A DNA stretch of 64,000 nucleotides from Acetobacterium sp965140355 (GCA_965140355.1 OZ223195.1:310001-374000); one strand, 5' to 3'; positions 43,766-53,592 are shown, counted from the stretch's first letter. Numbers and translations are program-made. The notes: generated by a model not told the origin, from the sequence alone.

Positions 43766-43958
43766 TTTGTAAAGGTTCTATCGTTTGAAGCTTCAAAGAA
43801 GGCCGCAAATTGTGTATATAAAAAAAAGAAACAGCATTCTCTTTTAATGGTTGTGTGTTTCCCAAACATATCACAGTATTTGTAAATCTTTTTTTGAAAA
43901 AAAGGTTTTTATTTTTTGCAAAAATAAAAATCAGAAATTAATTGAAAAGAGGATAATT

Positions 43959-44606
43959 ATGGAAAGTGTTGTTATCAAAAGGATTCCCATTGAAACAGAT
44001 TTAAAGAATTTGATCAGCAAAAAAATGTTTGAGGATGATTCACCCATATTACTAGAATATTTAAATGCTATGGATATCCTAAATGAGAAATTTCAGCCAA
44101 TGGCGATCTTGAAAGAATGTTCGCTCGAGAGCACCGCTGGCAACTCTGTTCTGATTGGTGGACATGTTTATAAAAGCAAAATACTGAGTCATCTTTTAAA
44201 AGACCAACAGCGTATTTTTTTATACCTGCTTACCATGGGCGAAATGCCAGCAGATCTTACCCAAATCGAAACCTATTTTGTTAATTTATTAAAACTTCCG
44301 GCGATGGCTTCGGCCATGAAAAATTTAAAAAAAATGGTGCAATTAGAACAGAATTTTGTAAAAGTTGGGATGGTCAATCCCGGATTGATTCAGGATTGGC
44401 CAATTAAAGGGAATCAAACCATTTTCGAAACATTTGGCAATGCCCCTCAGGAAATTGGGGTTAAAATGACGACGAGCTGCTTAATGCGTCCGCTTTACAG
44501 CTCGTCGGGCATTCTTTTCGAGGATATAAACCATTATTGTGACTGTGAAACGTGCACCATCGATGCCTGCATTGGTCGCGAAGCTCTTTTTTGTCGTACG
44601 GCTTAA
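43959..44606 (+). CDS. B12-dependent methionine synthase activation-domain-like protein
   Basis: 215 aa from the ATG preceded by AAAGAGGATAATT; the in-frame extension to 43851 is rejected. It resembles the stand-alone MetH-activation-type proteins of acetogens: GGHVYKSKILSHLL, LYLLTMGEMPAD and a C-terminal KMTTSCLMRPLYSSSGILFE. It ends in a Cys-rich tail CDCETCTIDACIGREALFC. Such proteins are thought to support reductive reactivation of cobalamin enzymes. The upstream cobalamin riboswitch supports the link to B12. The Cys tail may bind a metal or cluster. Confidence 0.75.
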   Translation: MESVVIKRIPIETDLKNLISKKMFEDDSPILLEYLNAMDILNEKFQPMAILKECSLESTAGNSVLIGGHVYKSKILSHLLKDQQRIFLYLLTMGEMPADLTQIETYFVNLLKLPAMASAMKNLKKMVQLEQNFVKVGMVNPGLIQDWPIKGNQTIFETFGNAPQEIGVKMTTSCLMRPLYSSSGILFEDINHYCDCETCTIDACIGREALFCRTA

Positions 44607-44645
44607 ATTAAACATCCGATCAATCTGTCATTGACACTTTGATTT

Positions 44646-45035
44646 TTATGAATGTTCCCGAATAATCTGCAAATCTTTTTTAAGGACTTTCTTTTCCCGA
44701 TGCATTTTTTCATCGGCGAGATTGATAACTGTATCAATGTATTCGTTGGAACCACCAATAAACGCCTCAATGCCGTGGCTAACACTAATTATATATAAAC
44801 GCTTATCATTTTGGTTAATCTGTTCAAATTCCCTAATAATTCGTTGCCAGACGACTTCTGAAGCCGTTTCATCAAGCCCTTCAAAGCTAATCAAAGACTC
44901 ATCACTACCTAGTCTGGCAACAAAATCATTTTCCCGTTAGCTCATCACCTGCATCGTGGCCTAAATGATCATTCACTTCTTTTAAACCATTAACATCAAT
45001 AAAGTAGGCTCCTTTTTTATAAATAAGATCTATTT
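44646..45035 (-). pseudogene. Decayed GGDEF-domain gene remnant
   Basis: On the minus strand two pieces in different frames belong to one GGDEF domain. KKGAYFIDVNGLKEVNDHLG with HDAGDEL (about 44925-45035) is the typical metal/GTP-binding start, and RENDFVARLGSDESLISF through INLADEKMHREKK (44646-44930) is the rest. The signature loop is RLGSDE rather than GGDEF, and a frame change separates the pieces. There is no start codon or sensor domain, so this is a dead fragment next to the large PAS-GGDEF-EAL-PilZ gene. Confidence 0.7.
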
Positions 45036-45036
45036 T

Positions 45037-48000
45037 CTAAAATCTGTTTCGTTTATATTGACTAAAATCTACTTTTATCGGCGTTTGCTGACCCGTCAGA
45101 TTCTTGAAATAATTATAAGCCGTTTCATCGGTGAAACTTCCATCAGCAAATAAAATATTGTGTTTCATTTTAATTTGAACTTCATAAAGCAAACGCATCA
45201 TTTCTTCACTTTCACTTTCCTCCATTAAAAATTTGACACCATATTCAAATAAATTGTCCTCAACTTCTTCCCCCCAAACCGGGGTACCATAAACATTTAT
45301 TTCTTTACCTAACAGCGTGGTCACAAATTGCAGGGTAAATTCACGTTCAAGCGGAAATTGAATGTTAGAAATAAAGCATAACCCACCGGGTCCTATATTT
45401 TTCACTAAAACTTTTGAATTACCAACATTCATCTTTTTATTTTTGATTTTAAGAATAGTCAAATCAGTTTTTAACAATTCATGAAATGCCTGTCTAAAGA
45501 ATTTTCGACGTTCAACTCTGGGTTTAAATGTTGTATTGTTGAGTACGGGACGGCATTTCCCTTTTTCTAATATACCATTAATTTTTTCAAGTGGCACTGG
45601 TCTTGAATAAAGGTAACCCTGCCCTGAAAAGCAATTGTTTTCTCGCAAAAACGATAACTGTTCCCAATTTTCCAATCCTTCAGATACTAATTTAATGTGC
45701 AGTTCCTTCGTCAGATTAATAATCGCTTTTGCAATAATTGTTGTTGTTTTATCGGTCAAAATATTTTTAAGGAATGAAGCATCCATTTTAATAATATCAA
45801 TGTTAAAATTTTTTAGATAACTTAACGATGAATAACCGGTTCCAAAATCATCTAATGCTACTTTTATCCCGGCTGATTGTAATTTTTGAATATCTTCAGC
45901 CGCTTTATAGGCATTTTCAATTAAAAGACCCTCTGTCAATTCAACGATCAAATACTGCGGATCTACTTCATATTCAGCTAAAATTTCTTTGATGTTTTCT
46001 ACAAAATCTCGTTCGTAAAACTGAATGCCCGAAAAATTAACAGAAATATAAATTGGGCCAAAACCTTTTTGAATCCAGTAGCGATGATCTGAGCATACTT
46101 TTCGCAAAACCCATTTGCCCATTTCGACGATTGCACCGGTTTCTTCAGCAAGAAAAATGAATTCTTCAGGTGAAACAATCCCCCAATCAGGGTGATTCCA
46201 TCGAATCAATGCTTCAACAGCTAAAATATTATTATTTTTAATCCGTACCATGGGTTGATAGTAAACTAAAAACTGCTCTTTTTTAATGGCCATTCTCAAA
46301 TCATGACGCAATTGAAACTGCTTATAATTTTGAATATTCAGTTCTGAAGAATAAAATTTATAGCGATTTTTCCCCTCTTTTTTAGACCATACTAAAGCGA
46401 TATTTGCATATTGAATTAATTTTTCGATTTCATCGCTATTTCGATCTTCCCCAATTATTAACGTTTCATTGTCTAAATCTTGAATGCCTTCGTCACTTTT
46501 TTCTTCAATCTCAAGAGGATAAACACTGATTCCGATATTAATATTAACATCAAATTCAAAAATATCAATCTTAAACAGGCGATGAAAAAAGTCAATAACT
46601 TCTTGGACCCGTTCTTCGTAGGCTTCAAGATTTAATAAATGTTCGATAACAATCGCAAATTTATCTTCAGAATAGCGTGAAATTAAAGTGTTTTTTCCTA
46701 AAAGTCCTTTTAAACGCATCACAATTTGGATGATTAATTGTTGTCCGACCATGTATCCAAGCGAATCATTAATATCTTTGTATCCTTCAAAATCCAACAT
46801 CATGACAATTAAGCTAGTATTATTAATACTTGCCTTAATGCATTTTTGAGCTAGTTCTTTTTTAAATTGATTCTGTTTTGGTAAAGCTGTTGTTTCATCA
46901 TAAGACGCTAATTTTTCTATTTTATTTTGCATGATGATGAGATTTGTCACATTCCGAAAATCCAAAATCAACCCCTGGATAATCGGATGGTTCAAGAAAT
47001 TCTGGATATGCACTTCGAGATAAATTGGTTTATCTGTTTTTCCTTTAAAAGTTATAATACCAGTTGGAGTACTCTCTTTATTTTCAATCGCTTGTTGAAC
47101 TAATTCTTTTAAATATGGAATTTCATCAGGCTGATAATAGTCATAGAAACTTTTCCCAACCATTCCCTCCGCGTCGTAATTTATCACTTTCTTTGATGTG
47201 TCACTAATGTATTTGATAAATCCGTCGGCAGTAATAATTTCAAAAACAACGCCGGATTCCTGAATGAGCATTTTCGTCCGTTGTTGAATTCTTTCAATCT
47301 CATTTTGCTTTAATTGAATTGATTTTTCATACTCTTTTTTTTCGGTAATATCTTGGATTGTTCCATAAACACGATATAATTTGCCATTTTTATCGTGATT
47401 GAATTCGATAATCTGAGTAACGTCGCGAATGGATCCGTCTTTGCGAATCACCCGAAATTCAATATTAAATGGCTCTTCTAAAAATTCATTCTTAAAAGAT
47501 TCGTCAATAATATATTTGTCATCGGGATGAACCATGCTCATAAAATCTTCAAATGTACCTTTAAATTCATCTGCGGCAACCCCAAAAATTCGCCGTGCTT
47601 CATCGGACATAAAATTCTGATTCGTTAATACATTCATCTCCCAACTACCAATTTTTGCCAGTCGCTGAGCCCGTTCAAGATTTTTTTTAATAAATATTAT
47701 TTCATTTTCCAACTCTTTTATTTCTGTCATATCCTGAATTGTTCCGACCAGATCAATATTGAGATGATCTTCATTTTTAATCGGCTCGCCAATTAAATGG
47801 ATATACTTAATGGTTCCGTTTTTATGTTGTATCCGGTATTGCAAATCGAATCGTTCGTTGTTTAATCTTCTTTGAGTTAATTCTTTTAAGATATAACGAT
47901 CATCAGGATGCGTTAAATCAATTAACTCAATGACGGTACCTTTAAATTCTTCCGGTTTAAGGTCATAGATCCGATAAATCTCGTCAGACCAGAAGATTTC

Positions 48001-48525
48001 ATTTTTAACCGAATTATACTTCCAGCTCCCGATACCGGCCACTTTTTGCCCTAAATTTAAATTTTCGCCCAGTTCTTTTAAACTATTTTCAACCGTTTTT
48101 TCTTCGGTAATATCTTGTAAAACGCCAAAAATTTTGCTGGGAGTCCCTGTTTCGTTTAATAGGATCTTCATTTTTTCGCGCACAAATTTCTTTTTCCCGT
48201 GCTCGGTTATAATACCATATTCTAATTCCTGATTAAAACCACTTAACGCTTTTTCACGCGATTCTTTTACCTTGTCTATGTCTACCGGATTAATTAATTG
48301 ATAATATGACTCGGCATTTCCATTAAATTTTTCGGCAGTTGTTTCAAAAATATTAAAATACTCGTCAGTATAATAAACAACTTCGTTTCCAATTTCATAA
48401 GTCCATGTTCCTATTTTCATCATTTCTTGAGTATAACGTCGATTTTCCAGATACCATTGATTGTTCTCCGGTATTTCTGATAATTCTTTCATTTTTAAAC
48501 GATTTAATAAATTTTCAAAAGCCAC
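45037..48525 (-). CDS. PAS-rich GGDEF-EAL-PilZ protein
   Basis: 1162 aa, soluble. Four PAS/PAC units (about 20-145, 150-270, 280-400 and 410-540) precede a GGDEF domain whose loop is RYSEDKF instead of GGDEF, so it is probably inactive as a cyclase. The EAL domain (about 735-990) is intact: VEALIRWNHP, VNFSG, VELTEG, DDFGTGYSSLS, IKMDASF and SEGLE. A PilZ domain (about 1025-1140) has RRKFFRQ and NIGPGGLCF. The expected output is c-di-GMP hydrolysis gated by several PAS sensors and c-di-GMP binding to PilZ. One protein combining all four is less common. Confidence 0.85.
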   Translation of the reverse strand: MAFENLLNRLKMKELSEIPENNQWYLENRRYTQEMMKIGTWTYEIGNEVVYYTDEYFNIFETTAEKFNGNAESYYQLINPVDIDKVKESREKALSGFNQELEYGIITEHGKKKFVREKMKILLNETGTPSKIFGVLQDITEEKTVENSLKELGENLNLGQKVAGIGSWKYNSVKNEIFWSDEIYRIYDLKPEEFKGTVIELIDLTHPDDRYILKELTQRRLNNERFDLQYRIQHKNGTIKYIHLIGEPIKNEDHLNIDLVGTIQDMTEIKELENEIIFIKKNLERAQRLAKIGSWEMNVLTNQNFMSDEARRIFGVAADEFKGTFEDFMSMVHPDDKYIIDESFKNEFLEEPFNIEFRVIRKDGSIRDVTQIIEFNHDKNGKLYRVYGTIQDITEKKEYEKSIQLKQNEIERIQQRTKMLIQESGVVFEIITADGFIKYISDTSKKVINYDAEGMVGKSFYDYYQPDEIPYLKELVQQAIENKESTPTGIITFKGKTDKPIYLEVHIQNFLNHPIIQGLILDFRNVTNLIIMQNKIEKLASYDETTALPKQNQFKKELAQKCIKASINNTSLIVMMLDFEGYKDINDSLGYMVGQQLIIQIVMRLKGLLGKNTLISRYSEDKFAIVIEHLLNLEAYEERVQEVIDFFHRLFKIDIFEFDVNINIGISVYPLEIEEKSDEGIQDLDNETLIIGEDRNSDEIEKLIQYANIALVWSKKEGKNRYKFYSSELNIQNYKQFQLRHDLRMAIKKEQFLVYYQPMVRIKNNNILAVEALIRWNHPDWGIVSPEEFIFLAEETGAIVEMGKWVLRKVCSDHRYWIQKGFGPIYISVNFSGIQFYERDFVENIKEILAEYEVDPQYLIVELTEGLLIENAYKAAEDIQKLQSAGIKVALDDFGTGYSSLSYLKNFNIDIIKMDASFLKNILTDKTTTIIAKAIINLTKELHIKLVSEGLENWEQLSFLRENNCFSGQGYLYSRPVPLEKINGILEKGKCRPVLNNTTFKPRVERRKFFRQAFHELLKTDLTILKIKNKKMNVGNSKVLVKNIGPGGLCFISNIQFPLEREFTLQFVTTLLGKEINVYGTPVWGEEVEDNLFEYGVKFLMEESESEEMMRLLYEVQIKMKHNILFADGSFTDETAYNYFKNLTGQQTPIKVDFSQYKRNRF

Positions 48526-48724
48526 AATATATACCTCTTTTCAAAAATATTTAAATTCTAACAAATTTTTTTAACTTTAACCGATTTTCAGAAGTCTGGC
48601 GTTAATTGCGACAAAAAGGTATCATCGCCTACTTGAAGGATCGTAGATTAGAATCCTATTATCTATCATTATACCCACGGTAAGTCAATTTTCGCATTTT
48701 TAGTCCGACAAATTAGAGTTTCGA

Positions 48725-50011
48725 TTAACGATTGATTGAATGATAATCCAATCGTTCGTGATTATTCCTCAGCACATTTCGAGATCGATAAAAAAATCGA
48801 ACATCTTTTATTTTATGGCGGTTTTTAGCCATAAAAGCTTTCTTTACAGCGTTAAAATGCTTGGATTCAAAAGCCTTTTCGCCCGGATTAATACCAGTAT
48901 GCAAATCATAAAACCATACTTCTTTGGTGTTGTTTTTTTCAGTTTGGCCCCGTGTAAAAAATAAAACACTACTGCCCTGATCTTTCGCTCCGAAAAGACC
49001 AGCCGGTAAAAAAAGTACCTGCTGGAGATCACATTTATTCATAAGATCATGTCGGATTGCGATTCCTTCGGCCTCATTGGCTAAAACAGCATCTGCAAGA
49101 ATTACACCGGCACGGGCTTTGCCATCAGCTTTTAAACTCCGATAAATATGCTGAAGAATATTTAATGCCCGCTCTTTTGTTGGATAGGTAAGATCTTTTC
49201 GAGTAGTCAACTCCATTTTACGTTTTGCTTCAAAGACTAGGTTAGTTAAAATCAGGTCATAATTATTAAGTTTTTGACCCTGACTCGACATCACATCACC
49301 AAGCGTAATCTCGCCTTCTAAGTCATGGAGAAAGGCATTCATCAGGCCCAAACGTTGGCTTTCGTGAATCGCTTCGCAACCAGTGAAGGCTTGACAAATC
49401 TGGAACTCCTGGGCTTCAAGGGGTAACATAAAATTATTGTCGGTTTGGGCTTTTACAAACTGATCGGCGGCAATCATATAATCAAAGGTTCCACAAACGG
49501 GATCGTTGCAGCGTTCACCTGGTTGTGGGGCCAATAAAGTCACCATTAGATCAACTAAACGCTTGGGTGTAAAGAAAAAATCAGCAGCGTTTTTGTTTTC
49601 AGCGACAACTTTATCAAGGAGTTTTTCAAAAGTAATCGCCAGCCCTTCGGTTTTAGCCTCATACCAATCCAACGCATCAATACAGCGGATCATTTTTTCC
49701 AGATTTTTTGGTTCTGCAATGGATGAGTGCGAGCCGACGTAAATTTGACGTGTAACGCTGCTGTAATTTTCACCGAGATTGGTGAGTAATTCGTTGTAAT
49801 AATGTTTTAGTTCGACCCCCTGTTTTCTCACTAATGAAGCCCAGCTGTACTTTTCAGGAAGGTAAGATTCAAGCTCTTTTTCATCGACCATCTTAAGAAA
49901 CAGCAAGTACGTTAACTCAGTGACAAACTGATGGGCGGTGATTTTACTAGCGCCCAGCATTTGGCAGGAATCACTAAATTTGAGTAATAATTCATTTGTG
50001 TTCATGATCAT
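48725..50011 (-). CDS. HsdM-like type I methylase homologue, catalytic motifs replaced
   Basis: 428 aa from the ATG 7 bases after AAGGGG, 4 bases after the hsdR stop. It aligns by eye with type I methylase subunits throughout: TAHQFVTELTYLLFLKM, DALDWYEA, LQHIYRSLKADG, and VLFFTRG with KEVWFYDL. The active-site motifs differ. Motif X is DFFFTP instead of GQYFTP. The SAM loop is DPVCGTFDY instead of DPA(A/C)GTGGF. The methylation motif IV is NLVF instead of NPPF. Base methylation is therefore unlikely. No hsdS follows. The reading frame has no stop or frameshift. Confidence 0.8.
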   Translation of the reverse strand: MIMNTNELLLKFSDSCQMLGASKITAHQFVTELTYLLFLKMVDEKELESYLPEKYSWASLVRKQGVELKHYYNELLTNLGENYSSVTRQIYVGSHSSIAEPKNLEKMIRCIDALDWYEAKTEGLAITFEKLLDKVVAENKNAADFFFTPKRLVDLMVTLLAPQPGERCNDPVCGTFDYMIAADQFVKAQTDNNFMLPLEAQEFQICQAFTGCEAIHESQRLGLMNAFLHDLEGEITLGDVMSSQGQKLNNYDLILTNLVFEAKRKMELTTRKDLTYPTKERALNILQHIYRSLKADGKARAGVILADAVLANEAEGIAIRHDLMNKCDLQQVLFLPAGLFGAKDQGSSVLFFTRGQTEKNNTKEVWFYDLHTGINPGEKAFESKHFNAVKKAFMAKNRHKIKDVRFFYRSRNVLRNNHERLDYHSINR

Positions 50012-50015
50012 GTGT

Positions 50016-53000
50016 TCACCCCTTAAAATAAAGATCATTTTTTAACTCACAAAGCAGCTGATCAAGATTATTTTTAAAAAGTTGATCGATTTTAAAAAAT
50101 CCGCCAGCTTTTTTAAAGGCTCCCATTGTAAAGGTATCCCGGTCCAAAACCGTCTCGAGCAAGATATTGTTTTCGATCCGATTAATCCATTTAAGCTGCT
50201 CTTGATTAAAATCATGATTTTTCTTTAAATTATTTACAGCTTTTTTGATTCGCTTAATGTGACTCAATTCATTTAAACCTAAAATCTGCTGACGAATCAA
50301 ACCAATTAGATCTAATCGACGCCTTTCACCAGTCACTTCCTGCCAGGCATAATTTAAGCGATCCTCGGTAAAGTCTTTTCGTTCCAATTCCAGGCTCAGC
50401 CGTTTTAAATCCGTGCGGGTCAATTGTTCCGGGTGTTCGCAAATACAATCGATAATTTCGTTTTGATTATCATTATTGATTAAATAGTGTTTAAACTCAT
50501 CCAGATAGCGTTTTGCCATAATATTTTTGCTATCACCTTTTTTGAAAAGTTGTAAACCATCACGATCAAGTAATGCAAACAGTTTTTGCTGGCCGAGGAG
50601 ATAATTTTGAGCCTCTTTTGTCGCCATCTCCTGAATATTTTCAATAAATTGATCAGGACTGAGGCCCGCTGTTAAATCACTAAAATGCCTGATGGTCTGC
50701 TCATCGAGATTGCTTTTTTGGCGATGAAGCATCACGATTATCTGGTCAAGCATAATTTTAATATCATCCTCAGCTTCGAGTTTATCAAGCTGATTAAGGT
50801 GTCCGCTAAAATCGAAAACATCATCTTTTGCAACAGGCTCGATGTTAATAAATGTTTTAAAGGCCTGATAAAATCCTACCGGATCATAAATATCAAAATG
50901 CGTTTTTCCAATCGCCGGGCACCGTTTAGTTGCTTCACCAAGCATCTGCTCAAACAAAATGCGAGAATCAATCCAGCTCATAAATACCAATTTAGTAATT
51001 TCCGGAACATTGATCCCATTCGCATGATAATCCGCTGTTACTGCAATTCTGGGGAATTTTTCATTTTGAAATTGCTTAATCGTTTTGCTGCTTAGATTTT
51101 GGTTTTTAGCTGAAATATCACTATTAATTTTCATCACGACTTCAGCGTCAAAACCCAAAGGTTCATAGATTTTTCTGAGGTTGGCAACAATATTATCGGC
51201 ATGGTATTCGTCAACGGCAAAGATCAATGTCTTCCCATTTCCTTGGGGTTCAAGATAGCGGGCGATTTCATTAATCACCTTAACCGTAAAACTTTGAGGT
51301 GTAATATGGCGATTGATGCTTTCGACTTCAAATCCCAGTTCATCCGTCAGTTCATCCCAGTTAGTGACATTTTCGGGCCGCACCGGTACAATGAGTTGAG
51401 CATTAATCAGTGCTTGCCAAGCTAAGGTGGTATCCATTTCCTGCGGCGGATTGTGATCGACCAAAAAACCATCAATTACCGCCTCGCTATAAGAATAGTG
51501 GAAGACCGGTCGACCAAAAAGCGCATTGGTGTGCTGCGCCGGGATAGCTGTCATCGCGACAATTGTAGCATGAAAATAATCGAGAATTTGAGCATATTTT
51601 CGGATATAGTCACGGCGGTCTTTATAAAGTTGTTCATTATCTTCGATCTCATTATTTAAAACAAATCCGCGATGCGCTTCATCAATCACAATCAAATCAT
51701 AGTCAGACACCGAGGGTTTGACAACTCCTTCATTATAAACAATACGTTTCACAAGATCTTGAACTGAACTAATATGAATTTTAGTTGCCAAATCGTGATC
51801 GTCACCGTCGAGGGTTTTGATGTTATAAATTTCATCTAAGGTCATCAGATCTTCTAAACGCATTTCTTTAAAAATGTTTTTGGTTTGTTCGCCTAAACTG
51901 GAACTGTCTACCAAGAAAAGAATCCGACGAAACCGCCCCGTTTTAAGAAAACGGTAGATCAGACCCAACAACGTCCGCGTTTTTCCAGTTCCTGTTGCCA
52001 TTGATAACAGAACTCTTTTTTGACCATAAACGATGGCTTTTTCAGCTGCTTGAATGGCCGAAACCTGGTAATTTCTAAGATTAAGTCCGTCTTTTTCCCG
52101 TAAAAAGTCATAAGCCAATTCTTCCAGTTCGGCATTGGCGGTCACGATATCGTTGGCCAATAACTCGAGGATGCTAAGCGGACTCATCCAGCCTTGTAAC
52201 GCTTTTTTAGGATTGAACGGATTTCTGACATCTTTAAACCAAATTCCGGCTTCCGTTTGAGTAGCACCGCGAATTTGAATGCCATTAGTCGCGAACAATA
52301 ACGGTGCTTTATATCGATCCCAACGATTAATCCGTGATGCTCGAGGAATATCGCTGATATTTTCCGCTGAATATTCACATTGACTCTCAATGAGACTGGC
52401 GACATCTTGAATATTACACCGCACCACAACAATAGCAACAAAAAAAAGCCCGACAAAAAGCGCATAATCTACCGTTTCCCGGTCAGTTGCGTTTTTATTT
52501 GTCGGCCACATAGCAATAGCCAGATTTCGGCATTTTTGCGGTCGCGTACCATTAGTGTAGTTTAATGTTAGCGAATCTGCCTCCCAGCCAACTTTTTGAA
52601 GTTGACCATCGACCATAAAACGAGTCTCCCTTTCACACAAGTCCAATTGCTTGGCAGCTAGTGCCGATTGTTGTAAGCGTTCGGCATAATTAAACACACG
52701 ATCAGTAGCCACTGGCATTGCTTGGTTCCGAAGGGTTTCTAATTTTTGCTCTTTTTTGTTCCGGGAGCCTGCGTGCTCCAAACTATTAGAATGATCCATA
52801 GGCAACTCAAATACGGCTGGTTGTTCAGTCCAATTGCCATAGGTCTGCATAAACCAGACCCCCAATCCATAGGATAGTTTTAAGAGAATCAGGGCATCAT
52901 TAAAATTTGCATAACCCTCATGGACAGCTTTATTTCTCGCTTTGCGCAAGGCAAAAAAAAGATCATCTACAGCCGGTTGAATCAACCCTTCTCGTTTTAA

Positions 53001-53207
53001 TAATCGTAGGCGATTAGCATGGGTATTGTCATATTTCGGCGGAGTAAGACCATCCATCTCCAACATCAGGTTGACGATGGTTTCTCCAAATAATCCCAAC
53101 TTGATTAAGCAGGAATTAACATCACTATAAAGATAATCTTCAGCCAGACTTCCCAAAAGGGTTAATTCTGGAAATTTTTCATTCAAAAATTCGAAATTTG
53201 ATTTCAT
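50016..53207 (-). CDS. HsdR-like type I restriction subunit homologue, catalytic motifs replaced
   Basis: 1063 aa from the ATG after GGGGAG, full length for the EcoKI-like family with N-terminal DUF4145 (about 10-110). The nuclease region reads VDYALFVGLFFVAIVVVRC where the family has V-x-I-V-E-A-K-R, so the E-x-K residues are lost. In the helicase, Walker A MATGTGKTRT and DEAH are kept. TATP has become TAIP, the conserved TTGIDVP is ANGINVP, and the arginine-finger motif GRATRLCP is GEATKRCP. DNA cleavage and probably translocation should be abolished. The frame is open throughout and coupled to hsdM. Confidence 0.8.
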   Translation of the reverse strand: MKSNFEFLNEKFPELTLLGSLAEDYLYSDVNSCLIKLGLFGETIVNLMLEMDGLTPPKYDNTHANRLRLLKREGLIQPAVDDLFFALRKARNKAVHEGYANFNDALILLKLSYGLGVWFMQTYGNWTEQPAVFELPMDHSNSLEHAGSRNKKEQKLETLRNQAMPVATDRVFNYAERLQQSALAAKQLDLCERETRFMVDGQLQKVGWEADSLTLNYTNGTRPQKCRNLAIAMWPTNKNATDRETVDYALFVGLFFVAIVVVRCNIQDVASLIESQCEYSAENISDIPRASRINRWDRYKAPLLFATNGIQIRGATQTEAGIWFKDVRNPFNPKKALQGWMSPLSILELLANDIVTANAELEELAYDFLREKDGLNLRNYQVSAIQAAEKAIVYGQKRVLLSMATGTGKTRTLLGLIYRFLKTGRFRRILFLVDSSSLGEQTKNIFKEMRLEDLMTLDEIYNIKTLDGDDHDLATKIHISSVQDLVKRIVYNEGVVKPSVSDYDLIVIDEAHRGFVLNNEIEDNEQLYKDRRDYIRKYAQILDYFHATIVAMTAIPAQHTNALFGRPVFHYSYSEAVIDGFLVDHNPPQEMDTTLAWQALINAQLIVPVRPENVTNWDELTDELGFEVESINRHITPQSFTVKVINEIARYLEPQGNGKTLIFAVDEYHADNIVANLRKIYEPLGFDAEVVMKINSDISAKNQNLSSKTIKQFQNEKFPRIAVTADYHANGINVPEITKLVFMSWIDSRILFEQMLGEATKRCPAIGKTHFDIYDPVGFYQAFKTFINIEPVAKDDVFDFSGHLNQLDKLEAEDDIKIMLDQIIVMLHRQKSNLDEQTIRHFSDLTAGLSPDQFIENIQEMATKEAQNYLLGQQKLFALLDRDGLQLFKKGDSKNIMAKRYLDEFKHYLINNDNQNEIIDCICEHPEQLTRTDLKRLSLELERKDFTEDRLNYAWQEVTGERRRLDLIGLIRQQILGLNELSHIKRIKKAVNNLKKNHDFNQEQLKWINRIENNILLETVLDRDTFTMGAFKKAGGFFKIDQLFKNNLDQLLCELKNDLYFKG

Positions 53208-53592
53208 TGAATAGCTCCCCATCTCCACTTTTATTCAATCGTTCTAGTTTTACGAATCATTAATATTATTGTAACATCAATGGACAGTTAAAGAAAGAAT
53301 CTGATTCTTGTTAGGACTTTTTTTAGTAAGCGCCGTCATTTTTTATCACTTTTGGCAGCAGTTAATTCCAATTTTTTCAAAAAAAACGCCATTCACTGAG
53401 CAAACAGGAATGACGTTTTTTTGATTTATTTACATTGCTGAAGATTAAGCGCTAAAAAATAATGAGTTTCAAAAGATATAATAAACAATTGCGCAACCTC
53501 GTGAATATTATAAATTTTATTGGTTATAAAGATAACAAAGTTAAAGATCATTTAAATCATAAAAAATACTTGTTAATTAAGGAGAATAAGTC
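53208..53592. other. Gap between divergent hsdR-like and exonuclease genes
   Basis: It holds an imperfect hairpin at 53382-53421 (AAAACGCCATTC-like arm with GAATGACGTTTT) bordered by A- and T-runs on both sides. This looks like a bidirectional terminator although no gene ends here. The remainder is AT-rich, with AAGGAG just before the exonuclease ATG. Confidence 0.45.

Noticed and set aside
43517..43885. A 122-codon open frame upstream of the MetH-activation-like gene
   Set aside because: It runs through the conserved core of the cobalamin riboswitch, has no ribosome binding site, and resembles no protein family.
48526..48724. Search for a missing or degraded hsdS after the HsdM-like gene
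   Set aside because: The gap is under 200 bases, holds no target-recognition-domain-like sequence, and appears to be the promoter region of the PAS-GGDEF-EAL-PilZ gene.
53382..53421. Hairpin between divergent genes as a small RNA terminator
   Set aside because: No promoter with an appropriate distance was found on either side, so it is listed only as a structural element.
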